A stretch of 64,000 bases of DNA. Origin: Nitrosomonas aestuarii (lineage in GTDB: Bacteria; Pseudomonadota; Gammaproteobacteria; Burkholderiales; Nitrosomonadaceae). Made by a program: the position numbers and the translations under genes. A model generated the notes under the pieces. The model was not told the origin of the DNA and ran no database searches. It was given only the letters and a program-made list of their open reading frames with translations. The DNA is taken from assembly GCF_003046585.1 (NCBI RefSeq), contig NZ_QAAE01000005.1, forward strand, positions 144,022 through 208,021, given 5' to 3'. Shown here piece after piece: positions 44,695 through 53,360 of this stretch; positions within the stretch are counted from its first letter, which is position 1, and each line of letters starts with the position of its first letter.

Positions 44695-47340
44695 TTAGTC
44701 AGGTTGTTGCTTCTTATCTACAGCATGCAACAATACGGGCAAAATGATTAGTACACAAATCAATGTTAACACCACACCGGCAAGGAGCAGTAATCCCATA
44801 CTAGCTGTACCCTGGTGCTGTGAAAAGATCAGGCTGCCAAATCCGGCCATTGTAGTGAGCGCGCTATAAAAGATAGCGCGCGTGGTACTGGTATACAGCA
44901 AATTCTCATATGCTTCATCGGTATTACGGCTTCTGTGCACCATGTGCACGCTGCAATCAATCCCAATACCAAGTATCAACGGCAAAGCGATCACATTTGC
45001 AAAGTTGAACGGCACGTCGAGCAACACGGTTATTGCACCGGTAAACAGTGCCGCCAGCAGTAACGGTGCCATGACCAGCACCGTCGATTTCACACTCCTG
45101 AGCAGTACCAGCAACGCAACTACAACACCAATAAGTGCCAGTGAGAAAGCATGAATAAATGCATCGACCACGGCCATCCCGGCTTCTAGACTGATAACAG
45201 GTACGCCCGTCGCACCCGGTGCTATCTCCTGTACAGCACGCACGAACCGTTTCAATGCATCATTGTCATTGATGTTTTCAGCTGGATAAATCGCAATGCG
45301 GTAAATATCATTACTGCTTTGCCAATGTATCTTGACTGAATCAGGAATATCCTGCTGCGCGAAAGACCTCGCTTCCAGTGCAAGTTGCAGACGATGAATG
45401 GACTCCGGCAGCAAATGCAACAAGTCCTGATCAACAGCGAATAACAATTTCTCCCGCGACTCACGCCCATTCAGTCCATTAAGTTGTAATAGTAAATTTG
45501 TCAACGATTGTTGCAGTGCGCGCGCCGAATCTGCGGCAGGGTGTGCCGGTTGTTCAATCAGAAACCTGTTTAAGGTATGTTGCAAATCCTGCAACGCTGA
45601 AAGCTGCATATCCACATTGATATGTTGCTGGATAATTGGTGCAAATGATATCGGGCCAAGCGTCATCGCCATTTCCTCGATAAGTCGAATTTTTTCTTCC
45701 TGACTGTCAGGTACAAAATCCAGAATGGTGACGACTTTATCCACCTCCTGCAGCCCGGAAAGTTTTTTAACAAGCTGCTCAGCTTCGTTGCGGTCATCTG
45801 CAAGCGCAATAATATGCCAGGGTGAATCATCGGCATTTTCCAATAAATCGCGGAAGGTTTCGACCGATTCGACACGCGGATCATTCAGATTGAGTAAATT
45901 ATAGTCAAACCGGATCTGCGGCAGCGCCATAATCGAGGACAGCACAGCGATCGTCGTGAGTACAAGAACACTTTTGCGCGCATGCGCAGGCCATTCCAGC
46001 GCCGCATGCACCGGCCGAATTGAAATAAGCGGTTTAATCAGTGGTATTGGAAAAAAGCGTTGCAGTGCCGGGACGATCGTCAGCGTTACCAGCAAACTGA
46101 TCACCATACCTGAACCGGAAATCAAGCCAAGTTCGGCAACACCATCATAAGTTGTCGGTATAAATGCATAAAAACCAATCGCGGTAGTGACCGCACAAAT
46201 CAACAGAGCCCGCCCGATATCGCCACTGGCTACCGGTAATGTTTTCATAACAGGCTGGCCGGATCTTCTGACTTCTTCATGCCGCAATAAAAAATGGATG
46301 GCGTAATCGACACCCAAACCGATATACAATACCGCAAAAGCAATTGAAATCAGATTCAAATGACCGACCGCGAAAGTCGCGAAAGCAGCTGTCAATAAAA
46401 GACCCAAAACAAGGCTGAACATAACCGTTATGATTGCACCAGCCGTACGTACCGCCATTAACAATACCAAGATGACCAATACCAGTGCCAAAATACCTGC
46501 ATCCTGTGCGCCGCGCATGGCGCTGTGGAGTTCATCATATGCAAGCGCCGCTTCCCCCGTAATGCGTAATTTCTCAGGTGCACCTTGTGTTAACCCAAGT
46601 TCCACTGCTGCCTCACGAATTACTTTCAGCGGTTGTTCAGCAGCAAACAATTGTGCATAGTCATGTTTGGGCCTGGCCAGTATGAGTTCCTGATATAGAT
46701 CAGCTTGTTCCTCGCCATCGAACAATATTTGCCAAGATAATGCATGGGGAGAGCCCGCAAACCTGGCATCCAGGGTTGAAGTAATACCGTTGAAAACGGC
46801 TGTCAGGTTCAGGTTTCTGCCATTTCTGAGCTCATCGACCGCTTCGGTCAGTACAGACGCAAATGTATCCAGAGTGGGATTCAATGCAAGACGCGCAATC
46901 AGAGGTTGTGCAGCAGCCAGGCGATCGGTGATTTTCTCCAGCTCGGGAATACTTTTATAGAGCAAACCATTCTGTTCAAAAAAAAGGGCGCCACTTAAAT
47001 AACTCGCTTCGTAAAAATGAACTTTATCTCTCTGCAAATAGGCGGTCAATTTCTTAGCAGCGGCATGCGCTTGTTCAGGTGTCGGCGCATCAACAACCAG
47101 CAGCAAGGCATCTTCATATTGTGGAAATGCTTCTTTATAGCGCTTGTGATTCACGCGAAAAGGTACATCCTCAGACAGCATATCAGTAGTGTCCGTATGT
47201 ACACCCAGGTTATTTGCGGTATATACAACACTGAATCCTGCAATGACAATTGCAAAAAAAATGACCCAGATAGCTTTTTGATAGGAAAATGCTGCCCAGC
47301 GGGCAAAAAAGCGGTAGCTCGCGCCATTTGAAATGTCCAC
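44695..47340 (-). CDS. hpnN: Hopanoid-associated RND transporter HpnN
   Basis: An MMPL/RND-type inner-membrane transporter of 881 residues that shuttles hopanoids toward the outer membrane. It has two repeats of one helix, a large periplasmic domain, then five helices. Visible: an N-terminal helix followed by LGVHTDTTDMLSEDVPFRVNHKRYKEAFPQYEDALLLV, the helix block LALVLVILVLLMAVRTAGAIITVMF, FAVLYIGLGVDYAIHFLLRHEE and, in the second repeat, ALPLILGIGIDCSVHMVHRSRN. It starts at GTG. Last gene of the order hpnH-hpnB-hpnM-hpnN on the minus strand, 40 bases after hpnM. Confidence 0.94.
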   Translation of the reverse strand: MDISNGASYRFFARWAAFSYQKAIWVIFFAIVIAGFSVVYTANNLGVHTDTTDMLSEDVPFRVNHKRYKEAFPQYEDALLLVVDAPTPEQAHAAAKKLTAYLQRDKVHFYEASYLSGALFFEQNGLLYKSIPELEKITDRLAAAQPLIARLALNPTLDTFASVLTEAVDELRNGRNLNLTAVFNGITSTLDARFAGSPHALSWQILFDGEEQADLYQELILARPKHDYAQLFAAEQPLKVIREAAVELGLTQGAPEKLRITGEAALAYDELHSAMRGAQDAGILALVLVILVLLMAVRTAGAIITVMFSLVLGLLLTAAFATFAVGHLNLISIAFAVLYIGLGVDYAIHFLLRHEEVRRSGQPVMKTLPVASGDIGRALLICAVTTAIGFYAFIPTTYDGVAELGLISGSGMVISLLVTLTIVPALQRFFPIPLIKPLISIRPVHAALEWPAHARKSVLVLTTIAVLSSIMALPQIRFDYNLLNLNDPRVESVETFRDLLENADDSPWHIIALADDRNEAEQLVKKLSGLQEVDKVVTILDFVPDSQEEKIRLIEEMAMTLGPISFAPIIQQHINVDMQLSALQDLQHTLNRFLIEQPAHPAADSARALQQSLTNLLLQLNGLNGRESREKLLFAVDQDLLHLLPESIHRLQLALEARSFAQQDIPDSVKIHWQSSNDIYRIAIYPAENINDNDALKRFVRAVQEIAPGATGVPVISLEAGMAVVDAFIHAFSLALIGVVVALLVLLRSVKSTVLVMAPLLLAALFTGAITVLLDVPFNFANVIALPLILGIGIDCSVHMVHRSRNTDEAYENLLYTSTTRAIFYSALTTMAGFGSLIFSQHQGTASMGLLLLAGVVLTLICVLIILPVLLHAVDKKQQPD

Positions 47341-47380
47341 GAAAAGTCCTTTTAAGCTTTAGGAATGAAAGTGGCGATGA

Positions 47381-48007
47381 TTATTCTGTATGCTCCGCTT
47401 CTGAGATTTTTTCTTTCAACATACCAATCAATGACTGAAAACCTTCACGTTGTATAATTGATCGATATTCACTGCGTTTGATGGCCAGATCACTGACACC
47501 GTCAAACAAAATATTAATAATCATCCAGTGTTCCGCCGGTTGATGCAATACGTAATCAAAATTGACTATACCGCCGTCACCCTTGATAAGTTGACTACGA
47601 ACCAGTTTCTGATGCCGTGGCAAGTCGCGTTGTTCTAGAAACTTGAATTGCTCTTCACTATACTGTTTAAATTGTCCGGCATAAGTCGCGATACTGAGTT
47701 GCCGGAATGTTTCTATAATCAAATCCTGTTGCACCTGATCCAGTTCGTGCCAAAGTGTTGCGCCAAGAATTGTTTTGATGATCATTTCAATATCATGCGT
47801 TCGATCGACAACCGGGGTTAATGACGCCAAACGTCCCGAGTAATCCAGTTGCTCACCTTCTCGCATAACCTGTAATAAAGACTGCTGCAAGTCATGTACA
47901 ACGGCATGCGCGCTACCAGGTTCCGGCTCATCCGTATTGGCTGCACTGACTAAAGAAATGGCCAGCGACATCATTAAGATACTGACTAAAATCAGTATTC
48001 GTTGCAT
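47381..48007 (-). CDS. hpnM: Hopanoid-associated MlaC/Ttg2D-like protein HpnM
   Basis: A 208-residue periplasmic lipid-binding protein of the Ttg2D/MlaC family. A signal peptide (LILVSILMMSLAISLVSA) follows the ATG at 48007. The mature part is helical then beta: VHDLQQSLLQVM, DRTHDIEMIIKTILGATLWHEL, SIATYAGQFKQYSEEQFKF, IVNFDYVLHQPAEHWMIINILFDGVSDLA and YRSIIQREGFQSLIGMLKEK, all typical. The frame also runs 20 codons upstream into hpnB, but an AAGGTAG ribosome binding site supports 48007. It presumably passes hopanoids to or from HpnN. Confidence 0.9.
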   Translation of the reverse strand: MQRILILVSILMMSLAISLVSAANTDEPEPGSAHAVVHDLQQSLLQVMREGEQLDYSGRLASLTPVVDRTHDIEMIIKTILGATLWHELDQVQQDLIIETFRQLSIATYAGQFKQYSEEQFKFLEQRDLPRHQKLVRSQLIKGDGGIVNFDYVLHQPAEHWMIINILFDGVSDLAIKRSEYRSIIQREGFQSLIGMLKEKISEAEHTE

Positions 48008-48011
48008 TTTG

Positions 48012-49154
48012 TTAACTACCTTTCTTGCTTTCATATTGACGATCTTTCCAGCGAGCACGCTCTCCACGCCAGTACCGTATTGCTGAAGTCCATGTCATGG
48101 CGAGATATAACGTACCAATAACAGGCAATGCAAACACCCAGAGCGGTGAACGGTGGTAATAAATCAAAGTCGGTCTGTAGGCTAAAAGCATAGCCGTCCA
48201 TGCTAATGCACTGATCATATAAGTTTTCTGATCGGGCAGCAATACAAATGTAAATGGCGCGAACCAGAACATGGCTACCATAGTGATGGTACACATCATC
48301 AATAAAATAAGTGAATAATTGAGTTGGGTATATGCCGTACGCGATACCATTTCCCAGATAGTTTCAAGCTTATGATAACCACGATGACTGTAGGCTGCGT
48401 GACTTAATCCAATCCATGTGTTACTGCCCGTTTGTTTGATACGCGCCGCCAGCGTGCAATCATCAATCAATGCGTCATAAAGACTGCCAAAGGCACCGAC
48501 TGCATGTAACGCCTGCGTTTCAACCAGTATGCACCCACCGGCGGCAGCCGCCATTTGTGAATCCGATTTGTTCGCCAGACCAAATGGATAAAGCAATTTA
48601 AAGAAAAAAATAAACGCGGGCATAAGCAGGCGTTCAATGGTATTATCCATGGACGGTGCGGCCATTAGCGAGACCAGCGTATGCTTATCGGTTTCCGCTT
48701 TTTCTCGCAAAGCTGCAATAATGCCGGGGGATAATGCAATATCCGCATCAAGTAATAACGTATACTGTGAGCGGACTTCACGCAAGCCTTGTTCAAGCGC
48801 CCAAAGCTTGCCACTCCATCCTGTCGGCGGCGGCGTGCCAGTAATTACCCGCGCGCCTTTTTCTCGGGCCAGTTGTGCCGTATCATCGACTGACTGATCG
48901 TCAACCACAATGATCTGCAGACCTTCGCCCTGCACCTTAACATTTTCTAGTGTACGCTGAATATAAGCAGCTTCATTGCGGGCCGGAATCAGTACTGTGA
49001 TGTTACTCAGATTTTGACTGAACTGAACTTCATGTTTGAGTTCGATCTGTTCACGCGTACTTGTAGGTCGCCAGGGAAGCAACAACACCGCCCCCCAGAA
49101 AACAGTTCCAAGTACAGCTCCAAACACAGCACCGGTTAACATCAATTCAGTCAC
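48012..49154 (-). CDS. hpnB: Hopene-associated glycosyltransferase HpnB
   Basis: A membrane GT2-family glycosyltransferase of 380 residues. It begins with a membrane helix, then NITVLIPARNEAAYIQRTLENVKVQ, IIVVDDQSVDDTAQLA, LLLDADIALSPGIIAAL (the D-x-D metal site) and DDCTLAARIKQTG (catalytic D-D). Three or four C-terminal helices anchor it. Length and the GWSGKLWALEQGL motif match HpnB of hopanoid clusters, which acts on the hopanoid side chain or an unknown acceptor. The start is a GTG; no strong ribosome binding site was seen. It is followed by hpnM 4 bases after its stop. Confidence 0.91.
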   Translation of the reverse strand: MTELMLTGAVFGAVLGTVFWGAVLLLPWRPTSTREQIELKHEVQFSQNLSNITVLIPARNEAAYIQRTLENVKVQGEGLQIIVVDDQSVDDTAQLAREKGARVITGTPPPTGWSGKLWALEQGLREVRSQYTLLLDADIALSPGIIAALREKAETDKHTLVSLMAAPSMDNTIERLLMPAFIFFFKLLYPFGLANKSDSQMAAAAGGCILVETQALHAVGAFGSLYDALIDDCTLAARIKQTGSNTWIGLSHAAYSHRGYHKLETIWEMVSRTAYTQLNYSLILLMMCTITMVAMFWFAPFTFVLLPDQKTYMISALAWTAMLLAYRPTLIYYHRSPLWVFALPVIGTLYLAMTWTSAIRYWRGERARWKDRQYESKKGS

Positions 49155-49210
49155 GAACGCTCACTTGGCGCAAGCATATGCACTCCTACCATCTACAGCA
49201 CATAATCAGC

Positions 49211-50329
49211 CTATTTATTAGAAATTGTGACAGGAATATCAGCCAGTTTTTTTCCTTTTTTGTCTTCTTTAGCAATCCATTGTGGAACAGGTTCCGCAAC
49301 CATTTCGCCGGTTGTTCTAGGCCCTTTAACAGCAGCCACAAGCGCTTTCCAGGGATTGCGCAACGTATCTTCTACTGCGGTTGCTTCGTATCCACAATGC
49401 GCCATACACTGGGCGCATTTTGGATTACTGGCGTTGCCGTACTTTTCCCAGGGCGTGCTGTCGAGTAACTCCTGGAATGTTTCAACATAACCTTCATCAG
49501 CCAACAGGTAACAGGGTTTCTGCCAACCAAAAACATTGCGTGTCGGATTTCCCCAGGGCGTACATTTGTAATCCTGGTTACCTGCCAGAAAATCCAGATA
49601 AAGTGCCGAATGATTAAGCCGCCATTTTCGCTTGAGTTTTTTGCCCAGCTCAAAAATGCCACGGAATAGTTTTTTGGTATCAGCGCCTTTAATAAAAACA
49701 TCCTGCTTCGGTGCATGCTCATAACTGAACCCGGGTGCGATAGTTGCGCCTTCAACACCCAAGTCCATTGCATAATCTAAAAACTCAACGACGTCTCCCG
49801 GTGTTTCTCCCTGAAACAAGGTGCAATTGACGGTTACTCGGAATCCTTTATCAAGTGCCAGCTTGATGGCTTCTACTGCGCGATCAAATACACCTTCCTG
49901 GCAAACTGATGCATCATGTCTTTCCTTCATACCATCCAGGTGCACTGAAAAATTCAGATACGGCGATGGTGTATAGTCGTCGATTCTTTTTTTGAGAAGT
50001 AACGCATTGGTACAAAGGTAAACATATTTTTTACGCTTAATAATGCCTTCAACAATTTGTGGCATTTCTTTGTGCAACAAAGGTTCGCCTCCAGGAATCG
50101 AAACCATAGGTGCACCACATTCATCAACGGCCTGCATACATTCTTCATAAGACAACCGTTTGTCTAGAATTTCTTCTGGATGCGCTATTTTCCCACAACC
50201 AGCACATGCCAAATTACAGCGAAATAGCGGTTCAAGCATTAACACCAGCGGATATTTTTTAACACCTTTGATTTTTTGCTTAATCAGATAACTGCCTACC
50301 GCAATCTGTTGACGTAACGGAACTCCCAT
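49211..50329 (-). CDS. hpnH: Adenosylhopane synthase HpnH (radical SAM)
   Basis: Radical SAM enzyme that joins a 5'-deoxyadenosyl group to diploptene, the first step toward extended (C35) hopanoids. It has 372 residues. The cluster motif is PLFRCNLACAGCGKIAHP (C-x3-C-x2-C), followed by SIPGGEPLLHKEMPQIVEGI and CTNALLLKKRI. The C-terminal part has CTPWGNPTRNVFGWQKPCYLLADEGY and CAQCMAHCGYE (SPASM-like Cys residues). The frame offers an upstream ATG at 50353, but the ATG at 50329 has GGAGG eight bases ahead. It is the first gene of the hopanoid operon, next to a palindromic site. Confidence 0.95.
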   Translation of the reverse strand: MGVPLRQQIAVGSYLIKQKIKGVKKYPLVLMLEPLFRCNLACAGCGKIAHPEEILDKRLSYEECMQAVDECGAPMVSIPGGEPLLHKEMPQIVEGIIKRKKYVYLCTNALLLKKRIDDYTPSPYLNFSVHLDGMKERHDASVCQEGVFDRAVEAIKLALDKGFRVTVNCTLFQGETPGDVVEFLDYAMDLGVEGATIAPGFSYEHAPKQDVFIKGADTKKLFRGIFELGKKLKRKWRLNHSALYLDFLAGNQDYKCTPWGNPTRNVFGWQKPCYLLADEGYVETFQELLDSTPWEKYGNASNPKCAQCMAHCGYEATAVEDTLRNPWKALVAAVKGPRTTGEMVAEPVPQWIAKEDKKGKKLADIPVTISNK

Positions 50330-50833
50330 GGACAAAACCTCCAAAAGCTTCAATTAATTGACTAATTAATTATTAGTCACATATAAAAATCCCCAGCCGA
50401 CAATTTAATTTCTCATATGCAAATTATGAAATTAATATTTAATGGTAATTGAGAAATTGAATTGAATACCGAACCAGGAATTGTGTTGTTTTATTTTATA
50501 TTGTTACCGAAAGGACTGATTATTTATAATTTCTACTTAAGGTATTATATCTCAAACTTGCTTTGAGACTATAGATGAGCGATGAGAATTTTTTTAGTTA
50601 TATCAACAAAGTCTTAGCAAAGCAACTGATTCAACACTAGGTTATCGATAATAACCCAAGTGCAAGCCGTTCTGAGTATTTTGTATGAATACAACACTTC
50701 AATACTTTGCTATCGACTCTTTGATAATAATAGCAATATTTGTTTAATTAAAGGATACATTTGCCAAGGGTCAGGCAGAACCCATTGTTCTACAGTCCCT
50801 TGACAAGCAATGTATTTAACACTACGTAGATGG
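50330..50833. other. Intergenic region upstream of hpnH
   Basis: About 500 AT-rich bases between the hopanoid operon and the lipoprotein gene, both on the minus strand. It contains the palindrome at 50359-50379 (listed separately) and must carry the hpnH promoter. No other gene or terminator could be supported. Confidence 0.5.
50359..50379. promoter_or_regulatory. Palindrome upstream of hpnH, candidate operator
   Basis: The arms TGACTAAT (50359-50366) and ATTAGTCA (50372-50379) are perfect inverted repeats around five A/T bases. The site is 30 bases before the hpnH ATG, a usual position for a repressor site overlapping the leader or core promoter. No regulator can be named from the sequence. 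Confidence 0.45.
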
Positions 50834-51475
50834 CTAATACTCCACCCCGAGTGCACGCAAGGTTTCTTTGGTTAACTCACCCGCAGCAAGATTGTTTTCT
50901 TGTTGAAAATTTTTAATAGCCTGTAGTGTTTTCGGCCCACTGATACCGTCTACCGGCCCTGGATTATAACCCGAATTAACAAGTGCTTGCTGAACGCGAC
51001 GCGTCAAATCAGGCGTCGCCGTCACAACTTCCTCAGCATCTTCAAATACGTCGGCAACAGGCTCAACAATCGCTGTTGAAACATCTTCTTGCATGTCTCC
51101 GATTGCGCTCTGAGCATCGGCAACATTCTCATCTACATAATCTTTCATGATGTCTGTAGTTTCAGTGGTTACTTCCTGAGCAGCATCGATGGCATTATTT
51201 GCTGAATCAGATAATTCATCCAGAATTCCTTCCATTGAACCCGTTTCTTCTTCAACACCTGTTTCATCCAATGTTTCTATGCGTTCCATATCGTCCAAAC
51301 TCATGACAGGCTCAGATTCAATGATCGTTTCTACACTTTGAATTGGTTCGTCTGTAATGACTTCTTTGCTTTCCGTTACCGCATCTTCCACATCATCACC
51401 ACAACCGGATAGTAATCCGGCTGTGCACAAAAGTATTACACCTGTAGATAATATTCTGATTTTGCGTGATTTCAT
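50834..51475 (-). CDS. Lipoprotein with C-terminal peptidoglycan-binding domain
   Basis: A 213-residue exported protein. The signal peptide ends with the lipobox LLSGC, so the Cys is probably lipidated. A long acidic, Thr/Ser/Glu-rich and probably disordered linker follows (about 30-150). The C-terminal 60 residues form a PG_binding_1 domain: LTRRVQQALVNSGYNPGPVDG then ISGPKTLQAIKNFQQENNL. It may tether the outer membrane to the cell wall. The ATG at 51475 has GGAGG at the right distance and is preferred over an upstream frame extension. Confidence 0.85.
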   Translation of the reverse strand: MKSRKIRILSTGVILLCTAGLLSGCGDDVEDAVTESKEVITDEPIQSVETIIESEPVMSLDDMERIETLDETGVEEETGSMEGILDELSDSANNAIDAAQEVTTETTDIMKDYVDENVADAQSAIGDMQEDVSTAIVEPVADVFEDAEEVVTATPDLTRRVQQALVNSGYNPGPVDGISGPKTLQAIKNFQQENNLAAGELTKETLRALGVEY

Positions 51476-51712
51476 TGATACCCTCCATACATGTAGAAAC
51501 ATAGACATAAACCGTAATTTAAAATGATGTTGCATAAATTATATAATGCTCACATTCTTTTTTTTATAATATATTTAATTCCTTCAATACTTTACTTAAC
51601 CGAGCATAGAAAAATAATCAAACTCACTTCCATCAATATAGACTAATTTATATTGCAACAAATTACCAATTTTTTTATTCCTTTCAATTATAAAAAACCT
51701 ATTTGACCGCAC

Positions 51713-52846
51713 ATGAAAACATATTCTCCAAGTAAGAAACAATTATGTTTAGTAGGTGGCGGTCATAGCCATGTGACTGTTATCAGGCAACTGGCCCTAA
51801 AACCCCTGTCCGGCATACATGTAACCTTAATAAGCCCTGATATATTCACACCATATTCAGGTATGCTGCCCGGATTGATTGCGGGTCATTATACGCATCA
51901 AGACTGCCATATTAATCTACATCGACTTTGCCGTTGGGCAGGTATTCAATTTCATCGCGGCTTCGTTAAACGGATTAACCCCGATCTTCGTGAACTGTCC
52001 TGCACTCAACACCCGCCAAGCAAATACGACTTACTTTCGATAAATATTGGCTCTCAACCCGCCATAGAGAATATTCTGGGCGCGAATACCTTTGGATATA
52101 CCATTAAACCAATCAATAATTTTTTACATCACTGGCAACGGTGGCTGAAATTTTGCGCCAAATCAAAACAAAAACAGCATATTGTTGTAGTCGGCGGTGG
52201 GGCAGCTGGTGTTGAAGTATTGCTAGCCATGCATTACCGTTTACGAAACACCACATCAATTAACGCCGCATTCACGCTAATTTGTTCAGATAACACAATT
52301 CTTCCTTCACATAATCCTGCAGTACAAGCTTTTTTTTTACGACATTTTCAATCTTTGAATATCAGAATTATAAAAAACAGTTTTGTTGCATCCATAGACA
52401 GACAACAGTTACACTTAATGGATGAATCCTCTATTGATTATGATTTTACAGTATGGGCAATCCATGCGGGCGCACAAACTTGGCCAGCAATGAGTGGATT
52501 AAAATGTGACAATCATGGCTTTATCGAAGTCGATCAATTTTTACGCAGCACTTCTCATCCAAATATTTTTGCCGCGGGTGACAGTGCCGCCTTTACACCG
52601 CGCAATTTACCCAAAGCCGGCGTCTATGCTGTGCGCCAGGGCTCTGTACTTTTCAATAATATTTTGGCCACATTTAAGCAACAACCACTCGCTCCTTTCA
52701 AGCCACAACAACGCTTTTTGAGTCTGCTAACCACAGGTGGACATCATGCTGTTGCCTCACGCGACTTCATTTTTTTTCAGGGAAAATGGGTTTGGTACTG
52801 GAAAAACCACATCGATCAGAGCTTTATGAATCGTTTCAAAATATAG
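51713..52846 (+). CDS. FAD-dependent pyridine nucleotide oxidoreductase (SelD-associated/NDH-2-like family)
   Basis: A 377-residue flavoprotein with two dinucleotide-binding motifs: CLVGGGHSHVTVIRQL at the N-terminus and IVVVGGGAAGVEVLLAM at about residue 160. IFAAGDSAAF is the C-terminal FAD motif. The GGGHSHV start, with PYSGMLPGLIAGHY, is typical of the family of flavoproteins often fused or linked to selenide, water dikinase (recalled as TIGR03169). No selD gene is in the window. Its electron acceptor is unknown. It stands alone, divergent from the lipoprotein gene. Confidence 0.82.
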   Translation: MKTYSPSKKQLCLVGGGHSHVTVIRQLALKPLSGIHVTLISPDIFTPYSGMLPGLIAGHYTHQDCHINLHRLCRWAGIQFHRGFVKRINPDLRELSCTQHPPSKYDLLSINIGSQPAIENILGANTFGYTIKPINNFLHHWQRWLKFCAKSKQKQHIVVVGGGAAGVEVLLAMHYRLRNTTSINAAFTLICSDNTILPSHNPAVQAFFLRHFQSLNIRIIKNSFVASIDRQQLHLMDESSIDYDFTVWAIHAGAQTWPAMSGLKCDNHGFIEVDQFLRSTSHPNIFAAGDSAAFTPRNLPKAGVYAVRQGSVLFNNILATFKQQPLAPFKPQQRFLSLLTTGGHHAVASRDFIFFQGKWVWYWKNHIDQSFMNRFKI

Positions 52847-53360
52847 CCTTGAACTGCGTACCAATGTCTTTAATTTATTTAAATGGGCCGTTAACAACCT
52901 GTTAGATATAAATGAAAACCGAACATTTCGTTGGTGGTGGCAGCAAAAAGATTAATTCCCAAGTCCACCACCGATCAGTTTGATGACATATACTTCGTAA
53001 AGCTTAGGAAATAATCATGTGAAATTCAATTCACATCGCATGCAAACCATAATGAGCATCAGCAGGATGCAGCACAACATTTTGTGCAAATCGGGCTGAC
53101 TGTTGTTTTGGTACAACACGCGACGAATATTGCCTTGACAGGTAAAACCACCTTATATAAGCTGCGCTTTGGTCAAATATGACACACTTATTTTAAGAAT
53201 ATTAAGAGATGTCAGCGGTCAGCGTTTGAGTAGGAATTTTCCAGCCAGTAAAAACAGAATCAATAAGGGCATATAATCAAACTTGGCACGCACTATCAAA
53301 ATTCCTTGCTATGGGAAGCAAGATGAAAAGTATAAGTTATATTACTTCGAGGGGAAGATC
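52847..53360. other. Intergenic region upstream of the sphingolipid-type operon
   Basis: About 510 bases. It must contain the promoter of the operon starting at 53361. A palindrome ATGTGAA-N6-TTCACAT lies at 53017-53036 and is a possible regulator site or decayed terminator. No gene was recognised. The 53283-53360 stretch is in frame with the acyl-AMP ligase but has no supported start. Confidence 0.5.
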
